Shown one piece after another: positions 1 through 8,959 of a DNA stretch of 64,000 nt. The position numbers and the translations under genes are program-made. Source of the stretch: JBBITI01 sp963735055 (GTDB lineage: Bacteria > Chloroflexota > Dehalococcoidia > Dehalococcoidales > UBA2162). The DNA is taken from positions 124,001 through 188,000 of the forward strand of contig CAVTJN010000019.1 in the NCBI GenBank assembly GCA_963735055.1. The letters run 5' to 3'. The notes below the pieces were generated by a model. That model saw only the letters and a list, made by a program, of their open reading frames with translations, was not told the origin of the DNA and searched no databases. Every line of letters begins with the position of its first letter. The stretch's first letter is position 1.

Positions 1-14
1 CTAGGAGGCGCTCA

Positions 15-530
15 ATGGGTGCAGCATCGGAGTCCCTTGACACTGGCACCCCTGCAGTTCTGTCTCCCGGTGAACCAGGGGACCAGGTTGACGAAATCCT
101 GCTGAATCATCAGAGAGAGCAGTCGGAACTCGTCCCCGTGCTGCAGCGGGTGCAGGAAAGGCTGGGGTACCTGCCCGAACAATCGCTGCTGAGAATAGCC
201 GCGTACCTGAACATTCCGGATTCCACAGTGTTCGGCGTCGCCACCTTCTATGCCCTTTTCAGACTAAAACCATCGGGAAGGCGTGTCGTCAGAGTGTGCC
301 GCGGCACCGCGTGTCATGTGAAAGGCGGCGCGCGCATCCTCCGGGAAGTGGAAAGCAGCCTCAATACCAGGCAAGGGGAGACTTCGTCAGACCTGGAGAA
401 TACCATCCAGACCATTGCCTGTTTCGGCTCATGTGCCCTGGCGCCGGTGGTGGTGGTCGGCGAGAGAGTCTACGGCCGCATGACGCCGGCCAGGGTCAAG
501 CAGATACTGCAGGCCCCTGAGAGGCGATAG
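15..530 (+). CDS. nuoE: NuoE-like [2Fe-2S] subunit of NAD-linked formate dehydrogenase
   Basis: This is a 171-residue thioredoxin-fold [2Fe-2S] protein of the NuoE/HoxE/HndA family. It passes electrons between the flavin subunit and the rest of a soluble cytoplasmic complex. The four cluster cysteines are visible as C95-x4-C100 (CRGTACHVKGG) and C136-x3-C140 (CFGSC). The helical N-terminal domain (about residues 25-80) has the usual family pattern around 'LGYLPEQSL'. The ATG at 15 follows AGGAGGCG at a suitable distance. The next gene starts 9 bp after the stop, and the third overlaps the second, so this is the first visible gene of a three-gene operon. Anything upstream is cut off. Family assignment is firm; membership of a formate dehydrogenase rather than complex I follows from the neighbours. 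Confidence 0.93.
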   Translation: MGAASESLDTGTPAVLSPGEPGDQVDEILLNHQREQSELVPVLQRVQERLGYLPEQSLLRIAAYLNIPDSTVFGVATFYALFRLKPSGRRVVRVCRGTACHVKGGARILREVESSLNTRQGETSSDLENTIQTIACFGSCALAPVVVVGERVYGRMTPARVKQILQAPERR

Positions 531-539
531 CGAAAGGAT

Positions 540-2495
540 ATGACGATCGCCTTTGAAGCCTTGAGAGAGAATGCGGTTGCGGAATGGGAAACCATGCAAC
601 GCGGCAGCCTGCCGACCGTGATGGTGGGGGCGGCCACCTGTGGCCGCGCCGCCGGGGCGTTGGAGGTGTTGGCGGCTGTCACAGAGGTGCTGGAAGAGGA
701 GCGGACCGGAGCAAACGTCATCCAGGTTGGGTGCGTGGGGGCTTGTTTCGCTGAACCGATCATGAACATCATCAAACCTCCGCACCCGCCGATATTGTAC
801 GGCAATCTGACCCCTGAAATGGCGGCCGCAATCGCCAAGGACTACCTTGTTCGCGACGATTGCCATCCCGAGCTGGCATTGGGTACCACCGGCGACGCTG
901 CAGTTGCCGGAATACCAAGACTGTTCGAGACGCCAATGTTCAGCCCCCAGGTCCGCATCGTCCTGCGCCACTGCGGCCTGATCGACCCCGAGAACATGAA
1001 CCATTACGTGGCAAATGGGGGATACAGCGGCCTTGTCAGGGCGCTTGAACTGAGGCCCGAAGATGTCATTGCCGAAATATCAAAGTCAGGGCTGCGTGGC
1101 CGTGGTGGGGCGGGCTTCCCGACCGGTCTGAAATGGGATCTCTGCCGGAAGGCCCCGGGCGAAGAGAAGTACGTCATCTGCAACGCCGATGAGGGCGACC
1201 CCGGGGCGTTCATGAACCGCTCGCTCCTGGAAAGTGATCCTCATTCGGTGGTGGAAGGGATGCTCATCGGGGCCTACGCCATCGGAGCCAGCAAGGGATA
1301 TGTCTATTGCCGGGCGGAAAAACCGTTGGCGATCAGGCGTATTCGGACGGCCTTGAAGCAGGCGGCGGATAATGGACTCGCCGGGGAGAATATCCTGGGT
1401 TCTGGTTTCAGCTTCAAGATTGAGGTGAGGGAAGGCGCCGGGGCTTTTGTGTGCGGCGAGGAGACCGCGCTGATCGCCTCGATCGAAGGTAAACGTGCGA
1501 TGCCTTATCCGCGCCCACCATTCCCGGCTCAGGCGGGCCTGTGGGGCAAACCGACCAACATCAACAACGTGGAGACCTGGGGCAACGTCTCGGCCATAAT
1601 GCAGCGGGGCAGTGAATGGTATTCGAGTTTTGGCACCGAAAAGAGCAAAGGGACCAAGACCTTCGCTCTGGCAGGCAAGATAAAGCGTACCGGGCTTATC
1701 GAAGTGCCCCTGGGCATTCCTCTCGGAGAAATCATCTACGGCATCGGTGGTGGCATCCTTGATGATGCAGATTTCAAAGCAGTCCAGACGGGAGGACCGT
1801 CCGGTGGCTGTATCCCGGCGGACCAACTCAATCTCCCGGTGGACTACGAATCGCTCAACCGGGCCGGCTCCATTATGGGCTCAGGCGGCATGGTGGTGAT
1901 GGACCAGAACACCTGCATGGTGGATGTCGCCCGTTTCTTCATCACCTTTGTCCAATCTGAATCGTGCGGGAAGTGCGTGCCGTGCCGGCTGGGGACCGGG
2001 CAAATGCTCGATATTCTGGAACGAATCTGCGGTGGTGATGGGAAACCGGAAGACATTGCACTGCTCCAGGATCTGGGCGAACAAATCAAGGCCAGCTCGT
2101 TGTGCGGACTGGGGCAGACGGCGCCCAATCCCGTCCTGACGACCCTTCGTTACTTCAGAGATGAATACGAAGAGCATATTCAAAGGCAACGATGCCCGGG
2201 ACTGACCTGCAAGGCGCTGGTGTCCTACCAAATCCGTCCCGAGAGATGCCGGGGTTGCGGCGTGTGCCTCAAGGCCTGTGCCGCTAAGGCGATATCCGGA
2301 GTGAAGGGGGAGGCACACACCATTTCTCAGACCGGGTGCACTAAATGCGGTACCTGTCTTGAAGTTTGCCCATCCAAATTCGGTGCCGTTGTCCTGGTTT
2401 CCGGGCAGGCGATGGTGGGCCCGGGCGGTGCCGTTTCCGCGGCGTCCGGCATAACCTCTGACGCAGATCGAGGGAGAACGGGGGATCGGTCATGA
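540..2495 (+). CDS. nuoF: NuoF-like NAD(H)/FMN iron-sulfur subunit with extra C-terminal ferredoxin domain
   Basis: This 651-residue flavoprotein subunit binds NAD(H) and FMN and resembles HndC/HoxF/NuoF. In order it has an N-terminal thioredoxin-like domain (to about residue 115), the NADH/FMN Rossmann-like core with 'GRGGAGFP' and 'NADEGDPGAF', an SLBB region, and the N3-type 4Fe-4S site C476-x2-C479-x2-C482 with a fourth cysteine near 522. A C-terminal pair of 4Fe-4S motifs (CRGCGVCLKAC and CTKCGTCLEVC) follows. Those extra domains, and a length well above the roughly 430 residues of classical NuoF, are typical of soluble, sometimes electron-bifurcating, hydrogenase or formate dehydrogenase complexes. 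The stop overlaps the next ATG by 4 bp, suggesting translational coupling. Bifurcation itself is inferred, not shown. Confidence 0.93.
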   Translation: MTIAFEALRENAVAEWETMQRGSLPTVMVGAATCGRAAGALEVLAAVTEVLEEERTGANVIQVGCVGACFAEPIMNIIKPPHPPILYGNLTPEMAAAIAKDYLVRDDCHPELALGTTGDAAVAGIPRLFETPMFSPQVRIVLRHCGLIDPENMNHYVANGGYSGLVRALELRPEDVIAEISKSGLRGRGGAGFPTGLKWDLCRKAPGEEKYVICNADEGDPGAFMNRSLLESDPHSVVEGMLIGAYAIGASKGYVYCRAEKPLAIRRIRTALKQAADNGLAGENILGSGFSFKIEVREGAGAFVCGEETALIASIEGKRAMPYPRPPFPAQAGLWGKPTNINNVETWGNVSAIMQRGSEWYSSFGTEKSKGTKTFALAGKIKRTGLIEVPLGIPLGEIIYGIGGGILDDADFKAVQTGGPSGGCIPADQLNLPVDYESLNRAGSIMGSGGMVVMDQNTCMVDVARFFITFVQSESCGKCVPCRLGTGQMLDILERICGGDGKPEDIALLQDLGEQIKASSLCGLGQTAPNPVLTTLRYFRDEYEEHIQRQRCPGLTCKALVSYQIRPERCRGCGVCLKACAAKAISGVKGEAHTISQTGCTKCGTCLEVCPSKFGAVVLVSGQAMVGPGGAVSAASGITSDADRGRTGDRS

Positions 2496-5455
2496 CCACT
2501 GCCGCCGCGACTGCGACGCAGGAAGCTGCCACCGGGCTTGTCTCGTTGACGATCGACGGCAGTAGAGTGGCCGCGGCCAGCGGAACCACAGTCCTGGAGG
2601 CGGCGCGAGCGGGTGGTGTGTACATTCCCACCCTTTGTCATGAACCGGACCTGAGGCCTTACGGGGGTTGTCGTGTCTGCGTCGTTGAAATCGACAAGAT
2701 GCGCGGCCTGCCCGCGTCCTGCACCACCCCGGTACAGGATGGGATGATCGTGCATACTGAGACACCGGCGGTCAACAAGTCCCGCATTACGACGCTCGAA
2801 CTAATAATGGCCAGCCACAATGGCGACTGCCTGACCTGCCGGAAGAACCAGCAATGTGAACTGCAGAAGGTGGCCCGGTATCTCGGGATAGAGCAGGGGC
2901 ACTTCGGAAGGCTGCACCGTAAAGCCGGGCTTGTTGCCGTGGACGACAGTCACCCGGGGTTTGTGCGTGATCCAAACAAGTGCATCCTCTGCACCAGATG
3001 TGTCCGCGCCTGCCACGAAATCGCCGGCGTCGGTGCCATCGATATCGCTTTTCGTGGCTCCGCGGCCAGTGTCAGCACCTTCGGTAACCGGCCAATCCGA
3101 CAGTCTATTTGCGAGTCCTGCGGCGAGTGCGTGGCCAGATGCCCGACCGGCGCACTCTCGATTAAGAGTGCCAGACAACCGACACACGAGGTGAGAACGC
3201 TGTGTCCATACTGCGGGGTCGGCTGCTCGGTCTACCTGGGGGTACGCGGTAATGAGATTGTGAACGTTCGGGGAGATGGGGAGAGTCCGGTCAACAAGGG
3301 CGGCCTGTGCGTGAAAGGTCGATTTGGCCTTGACTTCGTCACTCATCCCGACAGGCTCACGAAGCCACTGATCAGAAGAGGCGGGATGCGCAAGGCCGTG
3401 GACGCCAGCGGTGATGTCAAGGAGGTGTTCAGAGAGGCAACCTGGGATGAGGCACTGGACCTGGTCGCCGCCAGGTTCGCCGAAGCCAGGCGCCGGTGGG
3501 GTGCGGACAGCCTTGGCGTGCTGAGTTCGGCGAAGTTCACCAACGAGGAGAGCTACCTGGTCCAGAAGTTCACGCGGGCCGTCCTGGGCACGAACAACAT
3601 CGACCATTGCGCCCGCCTGTGTCACGCATCCACCATGGTGGCCGCCATCGCCGCCTTTGGCGAAGGCGCAATGAGCAATTCTGTGGCTGACATCGATGAG
3701 GCAGACCTCATCTTCGTTATTGGCTCCAATACGACCGACTGCCATCCCATGATCGGCCGAATTGTCCGCCAGCGGGTCATGTCGGGGCACAGCACACTGA
3801 TTGTAGCCGACCCCCGCCCTGTTGAGCTGTCAAGACTGGCCGCGGTGCATCTGTGCCATAAGCCCGGGAGCGACGTCGCTCTGCTTAACGCCATGATGCA
3901 CGTGATCGTGAGAGAGGATCTCCATGATAAGGCGTTCATCACCGAGCGCACCGAGGACTTCGCAGGGTTGGCGGGAACGGTCAAGCGTTACACTCCCGAG
4001 ATGGCGGCCGAGGTCACCGGGGTGCGACCGGCAGATATTGTGAGAGCGGCGCGGCTATTCGCCGGGGCGCGCAGGGCCGTCGTCGTCTATGGTATGGGGA
4101 TTACGCAGCATACAACTGGAACCGACAATGTTAAGAGCCTGGCCAACCTGCTGCTGCTGACCGGAAACGTAGGGCGCGAGGGCACCGGGTTCAGCCCGTT
4201 GCGGGGACAGAATAACGTTCAGGGCTCTTGTGACATGGGGGCATTGCCCAACTGGCTGCCGGGTTACCAACGGCTCGCCGACCCCGAAGCCCGGAACAAG
4301 TTTGGTCTGGCCTGGAAGTGCGATGTGAAGGAGAAGACGGGACTGACGGTCACCGAATTGATCGAAGGCGCCGCCCGGGGTGAGGTCAGAGCCATGTATG
4401 TGATCGGCGAAAACCCTGTCATGAGCGAGCCTTACACCGCCCATACACGACGCGGACTGCAACACCTGGATTTTCTGGTGGTCCAGGACATATTCCCAAC
4501 CGAGACCGCTATTCTGGCGGACGTCGTCCTGCCGGCGGCCGCTTATGCCGAAAAAGACGGCACTTTCACCAGCACTGAGAGGCGCGTGCAGAAGCTGAAT
4601 AAGGCGATAGAGCCGCCGGGAGAGGCCCGGCCGGATTGGCAGATCGTCAGTGATCTGGCAGGGAAGATGGGGTCCCCGTTCGACTACGGCAGTACCGGGG
4701 AGATTATGGAGGAGATCGCTTCGTTGGTGCCCATCTACGGAGGCATTCATCACGACCGGTTGAACGGATACGGCCTCCAATGGCCGTGTCCCGACCTGGC
4801 TCATCCGGGCACACCCATTCTGCACCGGGGTCAATTTACCCGCGGCCGCGGCCGGTTCCATGCGGTCGAACACAGACCGCCGGCGGAAGTGGTCTCGGTC
4901 GACTTTCCTCTGGTGCTGACCACTGGCCGTGTCCTTGAGCACTGGCATACGGGGAGCATGAGCCGCCGCTCTCAGGTGTTGAGCAGCCTTTGCCCCAGCG
5001 GCAGGGTGGACATCCATCCGGATGATGCCCTGAAGCTTGGAATCGCGGAAGGCGACCGCGTCAACATATCCTCAGACCGGGGAAAGATTGAGACCGAGGC
5101 ACACGTCACTGAGAAGACGTCGCCGGGGCTTGCTTTCATGGCATTCCACTGGCGCGAATCGTCCGTGAACGTACTCACGAACACAGCACTTGATCCCCTC
5201 GCCAAGATCCCGGAGTTTAAAGTGTCGGCGGTGCGGGCGGTGCTGACTGTCTTGGACAGGGCCGCCGCGGACAACGCCTTTTTCTCGCGATTGGCCGAGA
5301 ATCCGCATGAGGCACTGAGGGAATACGACCTTACGGCGGAAGAGAGGGCCGCTATCGCCACTGGTGATATCAACCGAATAGAATCATGGACCGGGAAACT
5401 GGACGAGAGACTGAAGAAATGGCTCATCGCCCGGCTGCAGCAAGAAAAATGGTAG
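2492..5455 (+). CDS. fdhF: Formate dehydrogenase catalytic subunit (NuoG-like N-terminus, Mo/W-bisMGD, Cys type)
   Basis: The 987-residue catalytic subunit probably oxidises formate at a Mo or W bis-MGD centre. The N-terminus is NuoG-like: a 2Fe-2S ferredoxin (C49, C60, C63, C77), a His-Cys 4Fe-4S site (H109, C113, C116, C122) and two ferredoxin clusters (C164-C174 and C207-C217). The molybdopterin part begins with the 4Fe-4S motif C238-x2-C241-x3-C245 and C273. The expected metal ligand is C377 in 'DHCARLCHAS', coded TGT, so this is a cysteine and not a selenocysteine enzyme. After the MGD-binding domain (about 860-945) a short helical tail runs to the C-terminus ('EYDLTAEERAAI'). With the two upstream genes it forms an NAD(P)-linked, possibly ferredoxin-coupled, formate dehydrogenase. 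Some relatives act on other substrates, so formate is probable rather than certain. Confidence 0.9.
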   Translation: MTTAAATATQEAATGLVSLTIDGSRVAAASGTTVLEAARAGGVYIPTLCHEPDLRPYGGCRVCVVEIDKMRGLPASCTTPVQDGMIVHTETPAVNKSRITTLELIMASHNGDCLTCRKNQQCELQKVARYLGIEQGHFGRLHRKAGLVAVDDSHPGFVRDPNKCILCTRCVRACHEIAGVGAIDIAFRGSAASVSTFGNRPIRQSICESCGECVARCPTGALSIKSARQPTHEVRTLCPYCGVGCSVYLGVRGNEIVNVRGDGESPVNKGGLCVKGRFGLDFVTHPDRLTKPLIRRGGMRKAVDASGDVKEVFREATWDEALDLVAARFAEARRRWGADSLGVLSSAKFTNEESYLVQKFTRAVLGTNNIDHCARLCHASTMVAAIAAFGEGAMSNSVADIDEADLIFVIGSNTTDCHPMIGRIVRQRVMSGHSTLIVADPRPVELSRLAAVHLCHKPGSDVALLNAMMHVIVREDLHDKAFITERTEDFAGLAGTVKRYTPEMAAEVTGVRPADIVRAARLFAGARRAVVVYGMGITQHTTGTDNVKSLANLLLLTGNVGREGTGFSPLRGQNNVQGSCDMGALPNWLPGYQRLADPEARNKFGLAWKCDVKEKTGLTVTELIEGAARGEVRAMYVIGENPVMSEPYTAHTRRGLQHLDFLVVQDIFPTETAILADVVLPAAAYAEKDGTFTSTERRVQKLNKAIEPPGEARPDWQIVSDLAGKMGSPFDYGSTGEIMEEIASLVPIYGGIHHDRLNGYGLQWPCPDLAHPGTPILHRGQFTRGRGRFHAVEHRPPAEVVSVDFPLVLTTGRVLEHWHTGSMSRRSQVLSSLCPSGRVDIHPDDALKLGIAEGDRVNISSDRGKIETEAHVTEKTSPGLAFMAFHWRESSVNVLTNTALDPLAKIPEFKVSAVRAVLTVLDRAAADNAFFSRLAENPHEALREYDLTAEERAAIATGDINRIESWTGKLDERLKKWLIARLQQEKW

Positions 5456-5550
5456 CATCGTTGGCGTCGCAGCGGCCACCGATTGAATTGTCGGAATTTG
5501 AAGAATAGAATAGGGCTGCACATGAAGCGCGAAGGGTTGGAGGACATCAG

Positions 5551-6261
5551 TTGTGTGCATCCGAAGCGCAGAATGAGCTAGACCACAGGCAAGGCGCGGA
5601 CAAGATACGCGTAATTATCGCCGACGATCATCTTCTCTTCCGCGAGGGCACTCGTAGACTCATCGAAGCCGAGCACGACATTGAAGTAGTCGGCGAGGCG
5701 AGCGACGGCGAAGAGGCCGTGGAACTTGTGAACCGGCTGCGGCCGCATGTGGCACTGGTTGACATCGCGATGCCCAAGATGAACGGTATCGACGCAACCA
5801 GGAAGATCAAATCCAGTCACTCGCCGACGGCCGTCCTGATTCTCACCGCTTATGATAACGAACAATACGTTATGGCGTTGTTCGAGGCGGGTGCCGCCGG
5901 CTACCTCCTCAAGAACGTGAGCGGGCGCGACCTGATGAACGCCATTCGCTCGGTGCACGGCGGCGAGTCAGTGCTTCACCCATCCGTCGCCCAGCGGATC
6001 TTTCAGCGTTTGGTCTCAAAAGACAAACGAACCGTCGAATTGAACTCGTTCGGGCAGCTGAGCGAACGCGAGATGCAGGTGTTGAGACTTGCCGCCAGAG
6101 GACTCAGCAATCAGGAAATCGGTGACCGGTTGTTCCTGAGCAGGCGTACGGTGCAAGCACACCTTGGAAGTGTATTCCGCAAGATGGACATTGGCTCGCG
6201 CACCGAAGCCATTCTGCAGGCATTGAAGAAGGGCTGGATTACTCTTGACGACGTGGGGTGA
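5551..6261 (+). CDS. NarL/FixJ-family response regulator
   Basis: This 236-residue two-component regulator has a receiver domain (about residues 20-135: acidic pair 'ADDH', phospho-acceptor Asp in 'ALVDIAMP', conserved Thr in 'ILTAYD', Lys in 'YLLKN') and a LuxR-type helix-turn-helix (about 165-230, 'LSEREMQVLRLAARGLSNQE'). The start is a TTG at 5551, chosen because GGAGGA (5539-5544) lies six bases upstream and no in-frame ATG precedes the receiver domain. The sensor kinase gene begins 22 bp after the stop, so the two are a cognate pair. It sits 95 bp downstream of the formate dehydrogenase operon, which makes that operon a plausible but unproven target. Confidence 0.92.
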   Translation: MCASEAQNELDHRQGADKIRVIIADDHLLFREGTRRLIEAEHDIEVVGEASDGEEAVELVNRLRPHVALVDIAMPKMNGIDATRKIKSSHSPTAVLILTAYDNEQYVMALFEAGAAGYLLKNVSGRDLMNAIRSVHGGESVLHPSVAQRIFQRLVSKDKRTVELNSFGQLSEREMQVLRLAARGLSNQEIGDRLFLSRRTVQAHLGSVFRKMDIGSRTEAILQALKKGWITLDDVG

Positions 6262-6283
6262 TCGCGCACCGGTGGGGGGGGTA

Positions 6284-8218
6284 ATGAAAGGGCTACTCAG
6301 ACAGCGCCATTTGTGGTTCATAGTGGCCATAATGCTGTGTGGAGGGACTCTTTACTACGCGGACCAGATTCCGTGGCTCGAGCGCCTGGTAAACTTGACT
6401 CCAATTCACATTGCGCGGTATTCGATCCACCGGATCTTGTCGTTGATACCAGTGTTCTATGCTGCCTACATCTTCCGCCTCAAAGGGGGATTACTTACGG
6501 TCGGAGTGATAACGCTGGCCTTGTTGCCCCGTGCCCTCTTCATATCACCAGAACCTGAAGTCGTTGGGGAAGTCTTCGCTTTTCTGTTCATCGGCCTCCT
6601 GGTCACCTGGCTGATCCACCGGCAGCAACAGACAGTTGAGCACCTCGACCAGGCTCAGCGAGAGCTGACGGAATCGCTGCAAGTCGTCCAAAGGCAGAAC
6701 CGGATGCTGGCCTCTTACGCCGATATTTCGACCATAATATACCGGACGGCCGACGTGGTGGAGATCGCCCGCGATGCTCTACAAAAGGTTACCGCGGCAA
6801 CTGGGGCGGAGGCCGGTTGGATATATCTTACGGATGAGAGGGGTGATTTGACGCTCACCGCGCGCACGGGGCTTGTTCCAGAATACGTTGACGAGGGCAA
6901 TCTCATAAGGCCGGGGGAGCACGTGGACGGGCGAGTGCTCCAATCTGCAGCACCCGTGACAGTAACGCCTGATAGTGATGCCGGCTTCGCAACCAAGCCC
7001 GGCGGGAGTGGAATCGCGGCAGTGGTCCCACTACAAAGTAGAGCCGGTGTGCAGGGGACTCTGGGGATTCTGACGGCGGCGCAAGACACGGCCGAGGACT
7101 ATATGCAGATGTTGATTGGCCTGGGCACGAGAATCGGTATTGCCATTGAGCGCGCCCGGGCTGACCAGGATGAGAAGTCAATCACAGAACAGCTTCGGCT
7201 TTCGGAACAGCGGTATCGAGGGCTGTTTGAGAACGCGAGCGAAGCTATATTTGTGTTTTCAGCCAGCGGCCAGATCACATCTGTGAACCGCGCCGTCGAG
7301 TATCTCACGGGCTACACCTGTGCAGAATTGACGTCGATCAACATGCAGGGACTGTCTTCGGGCATAGGTGCTGACATCATGGACCGGCTCCTTCGGGATA
7401 AACCGGACCGGATGACAGTCGGCAAGGCCGAGGAGGTCCGCCTGATGAGAAAGGACGGGACCGAGGTATTTCTCGAGCTGCGGGTGAGCCCGGTGGTACA
7501 GAACAACCAGACCATCGGGTGGCAGGCCATCGCACGAGACGTCACCGAAGAGAAACAGTTGCACCAGAATATGCAATACTATGTGACCCAGATAACCAAG
7601 GCCCAGGAAGAAGAACGTCTGCGCATCTCACGCGAGCTTCACGATGAAACGGCACAGGCGCTGGCCGATATCTCACGGGGTCTTGACTCGATCGTTACAG
7701 GCGAGCCCGGAATGCCCAAAGCAACTATCTCGGAACTCGGACGGCTGCGCGAGACGGCCGACGGCGTTCTGAAAGGCGTCCGCCGCTTCGGCCAGGATCT
7801 CAGACCGTCCATCCTAGATGATCTTGGGTTGGTGCCGGCCCTGGAGTGGCTTGCCTCAGATCTGACCAAGTACAAGATTGAACCGACCGTAAGCGTGACG
7901 GGATTGAAGCGCCGTTTTGTATCCGAGAAAGAGCTGGCGATTTTCCGTATCACCCAGGAGGCTCTGAACAACGCGAGGAAGCATTCCCGAGCCTCGGCCG
8001 TCAAACTCAAAGTCGATTTTGGTGAGGATGCGCTTACGCTGACCATCGAGGACAACGGACAGGGATTCAGCCCGCCTCAGCGGATAAGTGACCTGGCCCA
8101 ATCCGGAAAGCTTGGGTTAATGGGAGCGCGGGAAAGAGCCCGTCTGATAGGAGGCACCCTGATTGTGAAGTCAGAGCCGTCCAGTGGGACCGTCATCATC
8201 CTCAGGGTGCCCGGGTAG
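6284..8218 (+). CDS. Membrane sensor histidine kinase with GAF and PAS domains (NarX/DegS type)
   Basis: This 644-residue kinase is the partner of the upstream NarL-type regulator. The N-terminus has several hydrophobic segments (residues 10-115), followed by a short coiled region, a GAF domain (about 150-295), a PAS domain ('YRGLFENASEAIFVFS', about 325-440), a HisKA_3 dimerisation domain with the phospho-acceptor His in 'RISRELHDETAQ', and a HATPase_c domain with N box 'EALNNARKHS' and G boxes 'DNGQGF' and 'GLMGARERA'. The ATG at 6284 is preferred over an in-frame TTG at 6245 because a G-rich ribosome site directly precedes it and the TTG overlaps the regulator gene. The signal is unknown; GAF and PAS domains commonly bind small ligands, heme or flavin. 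Confidence 0.9.
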   Translation: MKGLLRQRHLWFIVAIMLCGGTLYYADQIPWLERLVNLTPIHIARYSIHRILSLIPVFYAAYIFRLKGGLLTVGVITLALLPRALFISPEPEVVGEVFAFLFIGLLVTWLIHRQQQTVEHLDQAQRELTESLQVVQRQNRMLASYADISTIIYRTADVVEIARDALQKVTAATGAEAGWIYLTDERGDLTLTARTGLVPEYVDEGNLIRPGEHVDGRVLQSAAPVTVTPDSDAGFATKPGGSGIAAVVPLQSRAGVQGTLGILTAAQDTAEDYMQMLIGLGTRIGIAIERARADQDEKSITEQLRLSEQRYRGLFENASEAIFVFSASGQITSVNRAVEYLTGYTCAELTSINMQGLSSGIGADIMDRLLRDKPDRMTVGKAEEVRLMRKDGTEVFLELRVSPVVQNNQTIGWQAIARDVTEEKQLHQNMQYYVTQITKAQEEERLRISRELHDETAQALADISRGLDSIVTGEPGMPKATISELGRLRETADGVLKGVRRFGQDLRPSILDDLGLVPALEWLASDLTKYKIEPTVSVTGLKRRFVSEKELAIFRITQEALNNARKHSRASAVKLKVDFGEDALTLTIEDNGQGFSPPQRISDLAQSGKLGLMGARERARLIGGTLIVKSEPSSGTVIILRVPG

Positions 8219-8649
8219 ACTGTCTGACCAGAAGTGCGGTGTGTGTGGTAGAGGAGAGGCAACCTCGGTCGGAAACAACGGTCGAGAGATCACTTCGCTG
8301 GTTTACCGGTGCGCAAAGATCGGCATGTGTGTGCGACCATGAGGGAATTTAACGCACAGAATCAGTGCGCTAGTTCTTCATGTGGGGTGTGCCTTTCGTA
8401 CAGCCCAGCCCCCCTTTGCTGAGTTTCGTGCAGGCAAGACCATTCAGTGTTTCGCTACCGAGGACCTAGGGAGGAAGGTGATGTAGCGGATGAGGCAACA
8501 GATCAGGTCCAGTAGGTTCTACCATCCCGGCCAGGTCACCGTGAATCTGTGCCTTGCCGTGGTAGTAAGGTATTTTCATACCGCCGAAGCTCTGCTTCCA
8601 ATACCAATATCCAATAGGGGGGTTCCTGACACTTCAACGGGCCATCGGG
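8219..8649. other. Intergenic stretch without a recognisable gene
   Basis: No convincing coding sequence is seen on either strand between the kinase stop and the promoter at 8650. The short open frames lack ribosome sites and recognisable composition. No strong hairpin follows the kinase gene. Confidence 0.5.
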
Positions 8650-8700
8650 TTGACAAAGCCCTAACCGCATAGTATGCTTTCATTCCCATTGATATATCAA
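8650..8700 (+). promoter_or_regulatory. Sigma-70-like promoter with adjacent palindrome
   Basis: TTGACA (8650-8655) is followed after exactly 17 bp by TATGCT (8673-8678), a good housekeeping-type promoter reading toward the solute-binding protein gene. A perfect 12-bp palindrome TTGATATATCAA lies at 8689-8700, about where transcription should begin, and could be an operator. The start codon is about 270 bp further on, leaving a long leader. Confidence 0.6.
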
Positions 8701-8854
8701 CCTTGAATAGGCGCCCGTCAATCCCCTTTGGTTGTCTCAGTCTGCATCGAGGAGGGACACGATTATGCCGTGAGACTGCCCGTACCAAGAACCAAGAGGG
8801 AGCGATGAACTGCCGCCTGTAGATGGGCACTTGGGCGACGGGGAGCCAATAGTG

Positions 8855-8882
8855 AAACCGACCATTCCGAGGTCGGTTTTTT
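8855..8882 (+). terminator. Intrinsic terminator inside the leader of the solute-binding protein gene
   Basis: AAACCGACC (8855-8863) pairs perfectly with GGTCGGTTT (8871-8879) around a 7-base loop, followed by a T run. It lies between the promoter at 8650 and the start codon at 8960. It therefore either attenuates the lipoprotein transcript or closes a small independent RNA. Confidence 0.75.
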
Positions 8883-8959
8883 GTGTTTTTAAGGCGAGGT
8901 GATGCATATCGAAGAAGCATCGTGATCTGTGCCAATTGATGTCTGACAAGGAGGAGTAG

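Noticed and set aside
1086..1826. Long minus-strand frame of 246 codons
   Set aside because: It is fully antisense to the nuoF-like gene, has no family-like motif, and such shadows are common in GC-rich coding DNA. The same applies to 2801-3790, 4055-5017, 27235-27885, 34436-35242, 43537-44940 and 55470-56414.
3600..3640. Selenocysteine formate dehydrogenase
   Set aside because: The active-site codon in DHCARLCHAS is TGT, not TGA, and no SECIS-like hairpin follows it.
8490..8672. 60-codon plus-strand frame
   Set aside because: No ribosome site and it runs over the promoter at 8650.
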